Both the position numbers and the translations under genes were made by a program. Source: UBA1151 sp963579925 (lineage in GTDB: Bacteria; Chloroflexota; Dehalococcoidia; Lucifugimonadales; Lucifugimonadaceae). Taken from it: a stretch of DNA of 26,563 nucleotides. The DNA lies in the NCBI GenBank assembly GCA_963579925.1, contig CAUZJA010000014.1:1-26563 (forward strand), given 5' to 3'. The notes under the pieces are model-generated. The model was not told the DNA's origin. It saw nothing but the letters and a program-made list of their open reading frames with translations, and ran no database searches. Shown here piece after piece: positions 23,397 to 26,563 of the stretch (positions are counted from its first letter, which is position 1; each line of letters begins with the position of its first letter).

Positions 23397-23794
23397 ATCG
23401 TTATCGCAGACGACTCGGAGAAAAATCGAGAAGCTATTCGCGAAATGCTTTCCAAGTTCGTGGAACTTGACGTGACAGAGGCAGAAACTGGTGCTCAGTG
23501 TCTTGCGATACTGCAATCCGGGGAATTCGATGGGTCGTTGTTAGTCTCAGCATGCCCAACGCTCACGGCTTCACCGTGCTACGGGCCGTTTCTGACGGAA
23601 CCATCCCTCGACCTCACTTCGTAGCTGCAATCTCTGAGTGGTCGGACAGCGACAACCGCAGGATTGAGGATGGCAACTACAACATTGATGCTGTCATAAC
23701 CAAGCCATTCAACTTCAATGAGATTCAGGCCGCAATGAGTGATCTGGCCAACTCAACATTTGAAGACAATCTTCTGGACGGCCTGATCGCCTAG
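23397..23794 (+). pseudogene. Frameshifted response-regulator receiver domain
   Basis: The first part (23397-23524) reads IVIADDSEKNREAIREMLSK and on to ILQSGEF, the start of a REC domain with its acidic pair. The second part, in another frame from about 23526, reads VVVSLSMPNAHGFTVLRAV and VITKPFNFNEI with the conserved lysine. The frame changes at GAATTCGATGGG. Where the phosphorylated aspartate should be (D-x-x-M-P) there is serine (SLSMP). The first frame also has a stop just upstream with no in-frame start. It is a decayed or error-containing stand-alone receiver. Confidence 0.75.
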
Positions 23795-23920
23795 CCCGCT
23801 CGAATCCTTGATCTCGTAATTCGATCGATGGTCTGATCGCCTCAGGCATTGGACCAATGCCACTTTCGGCATTATGCTCTGCTCTACCTAATGTTCTGGA
23901 TGATGCAAGTGGTGGGGTGC

Positions 23921-24946
23921 ATGACGAGCCAACTCTCTTCTCAGACGATTGAAGTCGCGGATGTTCTCGCGGCAAACGAGCTATTTCACGAACGCGGCTG
24001 GAGCGATGGTCTGCCGATCATCCCGCCCACCGAAGAGGCCGTTTCAGAGTTTTTGAACGCCTCAGGATTGGCTGCCGATGAGGTGCTGGGCGTGGAGCCG
24101 GTCAAGGGCGGAGTGGTCACTGCTGAGAAGGCGGCTATCAACGCGGTTGCCGCCGGGTGCAGACCTGAATACATGCCCGTTGTGGCAGCGGCTGTACGAG
24201 CAATCACCACTGAGAAGTTCATGCTGCACGGACCAACCGTGAGTACCATGGGCGCGGCGGTACTTATGATTGTGAACGGCCCAATTACTCAAGACCTGGG
24301 AATGAACGCAGGGACGTCCGTGTTTGGGCCTGGTAATCGGGCCAACGCGACCATTGGACGGGCGCTTCGGCTGATACTGATCAACGTACTGGGTACCCGA
24401 GCGGGCGAACTGGATAAGGGCACGCTGGGTCATCCCGGCAAGTACACGTGGTGCATCGCTGAGGCCGAAGACCGGTCGCCGTGGGAGCCGCTTCACGTTG
24501 GGCGAGGCCTCGCTGATGGCACAAGCGCGGTGACGGTGGTCGCTGGACTCAGCGGCCTGCAAGTCGGCGAGCACGCGGCCAACACGCCGGAAGGCATTTT
24601 GGACTCATTCGCTCAGCGCATGTACGCGCTGGGCCCAGATATGAAAGAGGTGGTGCTGGTCTTCTGCCCTGAGCACGTTGCGTTCTTCCGGGAGGCGAAC
24701 TGGAAGAAGTCGCAGATTGGCGAGTACCTGCACGAGGTGACTCGCAAGCCTCGGTCTGAGTGGGCAGGGTTCGGCTTCCCGGTCAACTGGACTCCGGGGC
24801 AAGAGGACGACATCGTCAGTGCCATCGCATCTCCCGACGCTGTTCTCCCGGTGGTCGCGGGCGGCGACGGCGGGGCGTGGAGCATGATCATCCCCACGTG
24901 GTCATTCGGCGCGAAGACGCTCGCCGTCACCCAGGAGATCGTGTAG
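23921..24946 (+). CDS. UGSC-associated partner protein
   Basis: 341 residues from ATG 23921 (GGTGGGG about 5 bp upstream); the frame extends 24 codons further up but that part is not protein-like. It begins with a helix and FHERGWSDGLPIIPPTEEAV, a pattern I associate with proteins found next to or fused with UGSC-type selenoproteins. Other marks are GPTVSTMGAAVLMIVNGPIT, RANATIGRALRLILINV and the C-terminal GGDGGAWSMIIPTWSFGAKT. No signal peptide. The catalytic role is unknown. A C-terminal remnant of a related gene sits directly before the UGSC gene at 25750-25809. Confidence 0.7.
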   Translation: MTSQLSSQTIEVADVLAANELFHERGWSDGLPIIPPTEEAVSEFLNASGLAADEVLGVEPVKGGVVTAEKAAINAVAAGCRPEYMPVVAAAVRAITTEKFMLHGPTVSTMGAAVLMIVNGPITQDLGMNAGTSVFGPGNRANATIGRALRLILINVLGTRAGELDKGTLGHPGKYTWCIAEAEDRSPWEPLHVGRGLADGTSAVTVVAGLSGLQVGEHAANTPEGILDSFAQRMYALGPDMKEVVLVFCPEHVAFFREANWKKSQIGEYLHEVTRKPRSEWAGFGFPVNWTPGQEDDIVSAIASPDAVLPVVAGGDGGAWSMIIPTWSFGAKTLAVTQEIV

Positions 24947-25003
24947 CCAGTTGGTTCTCGACCAAAGGTTCACCCTGGTCGTTTACGTTTCGATACACGC
25001 GAA

Positions 25004-25642
25004 TCAACCATGGGTCATGCCGGAATGATCCATTTCTAAATCGCCTTCGGAATCACTGGGGCTGTCTGAATATCCCCTTAATACGTCATATTCCTGAACC
25101 TGCTTCCCTATCAGGACATCTTTCATTGTTGGATGTGCCTCAAGGTGCAGTGCCCGTAGCTGACCATCTACGTCCGAAATCTGGCTTGTCAATTCAACAA
25201 AGTTGGTCTGGTCGATCTTCTCTTCCCTGAATAGTTGTTCCAGATCGGCTTCAAGGGTTATTAGGCTGTTCCCAAGAATCTTTGCTTCACTATTCATCGT
25301 CTTGAAGATCGCCTCAACCTCAAACTTCTGGGCGTCAGACAACTCGAGCGGTTCTGACATTTGCAGAATGTGTGTTGGCCCCGGGTAACTATTCAGCTCT
25401 GCACTTAGTGCGTAACCGGCGCCGCGTCCGGCAAGAATGTCTTCCACGCGATCCGGTTCAATGGCCTTGATGGGGCGACTCTCCAATCCAGCGTACGGCT
25501 GAGGAAAGGTCGCTATCACTTCAGCGAAGTTGGGCTCCTCAACTGGAGCGGGAGTGCCGGCACAGCCCACAAGTACCGCTGCGGCAATTACCAACAGGGA
25601 GAGAGCAACACACGGATTACACCTATCAAAAAGCAGCATCAT
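25004..25642 (-). CDS. Spy/CpxP-like lipoprotein
   Basis: 212 residues. An N-terminal hydrophobic segment ends in the lipobox LVGC (lipidated C27), so the protein is exported and anchored. The body has ELSDAQKFEVEAIFKTMNSE and ITLEADLEQLFREEKIDQTN, the helical LTxxQ layout of Spy/heavy-metal-resistance proteins (periplasmic chaperones or metal sensors). The C-terminus (MDHSGMTHG) is rich in His and Met, which can bind copper or silver; this is inference. It is convergent with the UGSC partner gene and separates that gene from the selenoprotein. Confidence 0.75.
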   Translation of the reverse strand: MMLLFDRCNPCVALSLLVIAAAVLVGCAGTPAPVEEPNFAEVIATFPQPYAGLESRPIKAIEPDRVEDILAGRGAGYALSAELNSYPGPTHILQMSEPLELSDAQKFEVEAIFKTMNSEAKILGNSLITLEADLEQLFREEKIDQTNFVELTSQISDVDGQLRALHLEAHPTMKDVLIGKQVQEYDVLRGYSDSPSDSEGDLEMDHSGMTHG

Positions 25643-25749
25643 TCCATCGGCTCGTATGTTCGAAGGTTAAGGCTATCCGTTGCGGGCGGTTCCCGTGTGA
25701 AGGAAATGAGGGCGCCAACGCGAAGAGGCCACCAGATAGCGACATCCCG

Positions 25750-25809
25750 ATGGGGGGAGCGTGGTCGTGCGGCGCGATGACGCTGGACGTAACCAAGGAA
25801 ATCAGATAA
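25750..25809 (+). pseudogene. C-terminal remnant of a second UGSC-partner gene
   Basis: 20 codons reading MGGAWSCGAMTLDVTKEIR and a stop align with the C-terminus of the protein at 23921-24946 (GGAWS, a gap, then FGAKTLAVTQEIV). Eight residues in the middle are missing. It ends where the 53-bp tandem duplication begins, so a UGSC-partner gene probably once lay directly before the selenoprotein gene. Confidence 0.6.
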
Positions 25810-25915
25810 CGGATAGAATCTCGCATCAGGAGCAACGCATGATACTCAAGATTCTCAATCCACGGATAGAATCTCGCATCAGGAGCAACGCATGATACTC
25901 AAGATTCTCAATCCA
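25809..25915 (+). repeat. 53-bp tandem duplication containing RBS and start codon
   Basis: 25809-25862 and 25862-25915 are identical over 54 bases with a period of 53. Each copy holds an AGGAG site and ATGATACTCAAG. The second ATG (25892) opens the UGSC gene; the first (25839) opens an 18-codon frame. Confidence 0.95.
25839..25895 (+). other. 18-codon leader ORF overlapping the selenoprotein start (ATGA)
   Basis: Produced by the duplication. It starts with the same MILKILNP as the real gene, then shifts frame and ends at TGA 25893-25895, overlapping ATG 25892 by 4 bp. Terminating ribosomes could restart on the real gene. Probably accidental. Confidence 0.6.
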
Positions 25916-26431
25916 ACGTATGAGCCGGCCATCAGTGCCCATGGCATGGCGGATCGGCCAGACACGCTGACCGGCAAGCGAATTGGCCTGCTGTCCAACG
26001 ACAAGTTGAACGCCGATTCGCTGTTAGATGCCATTCATGAGGTTCTGTCTGACACTTTTGAGCTTGGTGCTCCGGTGAGGCTTAACCGTGGCAACGCCTC
26101 TGCTCCTGCGCCCACTGAGATGCTGGAAGGTATCGCTAAGGAGATCGACGTTGCGCTCCTTGGCAACGGCGACTGAGGCAGCTGTTCGTCGTCCAGTGTG
26201 TACGACTCAATTGAACTCGAAAAGCTCGGCATTCCTGCGATTGCTATCTGTACGGAGCCATTTGAATCTGGTGCGAAGGCGATGACGGAGTTGGGCGGAA
26301 TCCCCGGCTATCCGTTTGTGCTGATCGAGCACCCCATCGGCAGCCTCACGCCAGAAGAGCTCCACGAGCGGGCGATGAACGCGGCGCCGCAGATCCTGGC
26401 GTCACTACTTGCGAGGCCTAACGAGGGTTAG
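25892..26431 (+). CDS. UGSC-family selenoprotein (in-frame TGA read as Sec)
   Basis: 179 residues if TGA 26174-26176 is read as selenocysteine (U95). The frame before and after the TGA is the same and continuous to TAG 26431. The motif is NGD-U-GSC followed by SSSSVYDSIELEKLGIPAIA and ICTEPF, which is the defining pattern of the UGSC proteins described from ocean metagenomes, with Cys-containing homologues; it also resembles the U-G-T-C segment of glycine/D-proline reductase subunits. A redox role with U95 and C98 is inferred. Without Sec insertion a 94-residue fragment would result. Start ATG 25892 has AGGAG 6 bp upstream. A candidate SECIS hairpin follows the TGA. selA, selB, selC and selD are not in the window. 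Confidence 0.88.
26188..26206 (+). promoter_or_regulatory. Candidate bacterial SECIS stem-loop
   Basis: GTCGT (26188-26192) pairs with ACGAC (26202-26206) around the loop CCAGTGTGT, starting 11 bases after the TGA. Position and a G/U-containing loop fit bacterial SECIS elements read by SelB, though the stem is short. Confidence 0.45.
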
Positions 26432-26457
26432 CGGCGGCGGTGGCAGAGATGCCCACA

Positions 26458-26563
26458 TTACGCGGGAGCGTCTATTCCAAGATCCGTTGCAGCGACGCGC
26501 AGCACCTTGTCTAGCGTTGCCAGTGGTAGTTGCATACGCAGGGCGAGTTCTAAGTATGAGGCA
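26458..26563 (-). CDS. 3' end of a PIN-domain (VapC-like) toxin gene
   Basis: Partial, running off the right edge; the last 34 residues read ASYLELALRMQLPLATLDKV, then LRVAATDLGIDAPA and a TAA at 26458-26460. The A-x-YLELA-R...LPLATLD pattern is the end of PIN-domain ribonucleases such as VapC, with the last aspartate of the acidic site in ATLD. A VapB-type antitoxin gene would be expected just outside the window. Confidence 0.7.
   Translation of the reverse strand, partial: ASYLELALRMQLPLATLDKVLRVAATDLGIDAPA

Noticed and set aside
26174..26176. TGA as an ordinary stop, with two separate short genes
   Set aside because: The frame before and after is the same, the motif across the TGA is that of a known selenoprotein family, and the second piece has no RBS of its own.

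Overview
The window looks like a chromosomal stretch of an uncultured, GC-rich marine bacterium, most likely Chloroflexota of the SAR202/Dehalococcoidia type. This is inference, based on many Rossmann-fold (SDR) oxidoreductases, a UGSC-type selenoprotein gene with its partner, a hydantoinase B remnant, and a heliorhodopsin. No 16S rRNA or ribosomal protein gene is present to fix the taxonomy.

Layout. 1-1.0 kb: a two-TM sensor-like membrane protein (minus strand). 1.16-2.3 kb: ribose-5-phosphate isomerase B followed by a hicBA toxin-antitoxin module and then a second, displaced copy of the last 191 bp of rpiB. 2.4-4.0 kb: an Nmad3-like protein and a uronate-dehydrogenase-like SDR. 4.05-5.0 kb: a protein with a long RGG/DDR repeat tail. 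5.05-11.0 kb: housekeeping and metabolic genes (ROK sugar kinase, HEAT-repeat protein with acidic tail, NDUFA9-like SDR, folC, fabF).

11.0-19.5 kb is the accessory zone. Its left edge holds relics of tRNA-Leu(CAA) and tRNA-Lys(CTT). The tRNA-Leu 3' end plus 25 bp of downstream sequence recurs in inverted orientation at 18.30-18.35 kb (50 bp, one mismatch), like a pair of old attachment sites. Between them lies the most interesting locus. A divergently transcribed cobalamin-binding regulator has the CarH-type W-x9-EH cap motif and a DxHxxG cobalamin motif, but its DNA-binding domain is a C-terminal XRE-type HTH rather than the usual N-terminal MerR domain. It faces a tight operon: DUF378 protein - folE (GTP cyclohydrolase I) - 79-aa unknown ORF - NAD(P)-binding/DUF2867 protein - SRPBCC protein - heliorhodopsin. 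The last four junctions are all 4-bp start/stop overlaps. The gene after heliorhodopsin was cut after about 10 codons by an IS6-like element. I read this as a light-responsive gene set, presumably controlled by the B12 regulator.

Downstream are decayed sequences: a nonsense-mutated IS6-like relic, a degenerate zinc-ribbon array, REP-like hairpins, a second IS6-like element with both ends and a frameshifted transposase, and the 3' stump of a hydantoinase B gene.

19.75-26.56 kb returns to chromosomal genes: a methyltransferase/SMP-30 continuous frame, an unrecognised 235-aa protein, a 1-Cys peroxiredoxin with a strong terminator, a frameshifted response-regulator receiver, the UGSC partner protein, a Spy-like lipoprotein, the UGSC selenoprotein (in-frame TGA), and the 3' end of a PIN-domain (VapC-like) toxin gene at the right edge.
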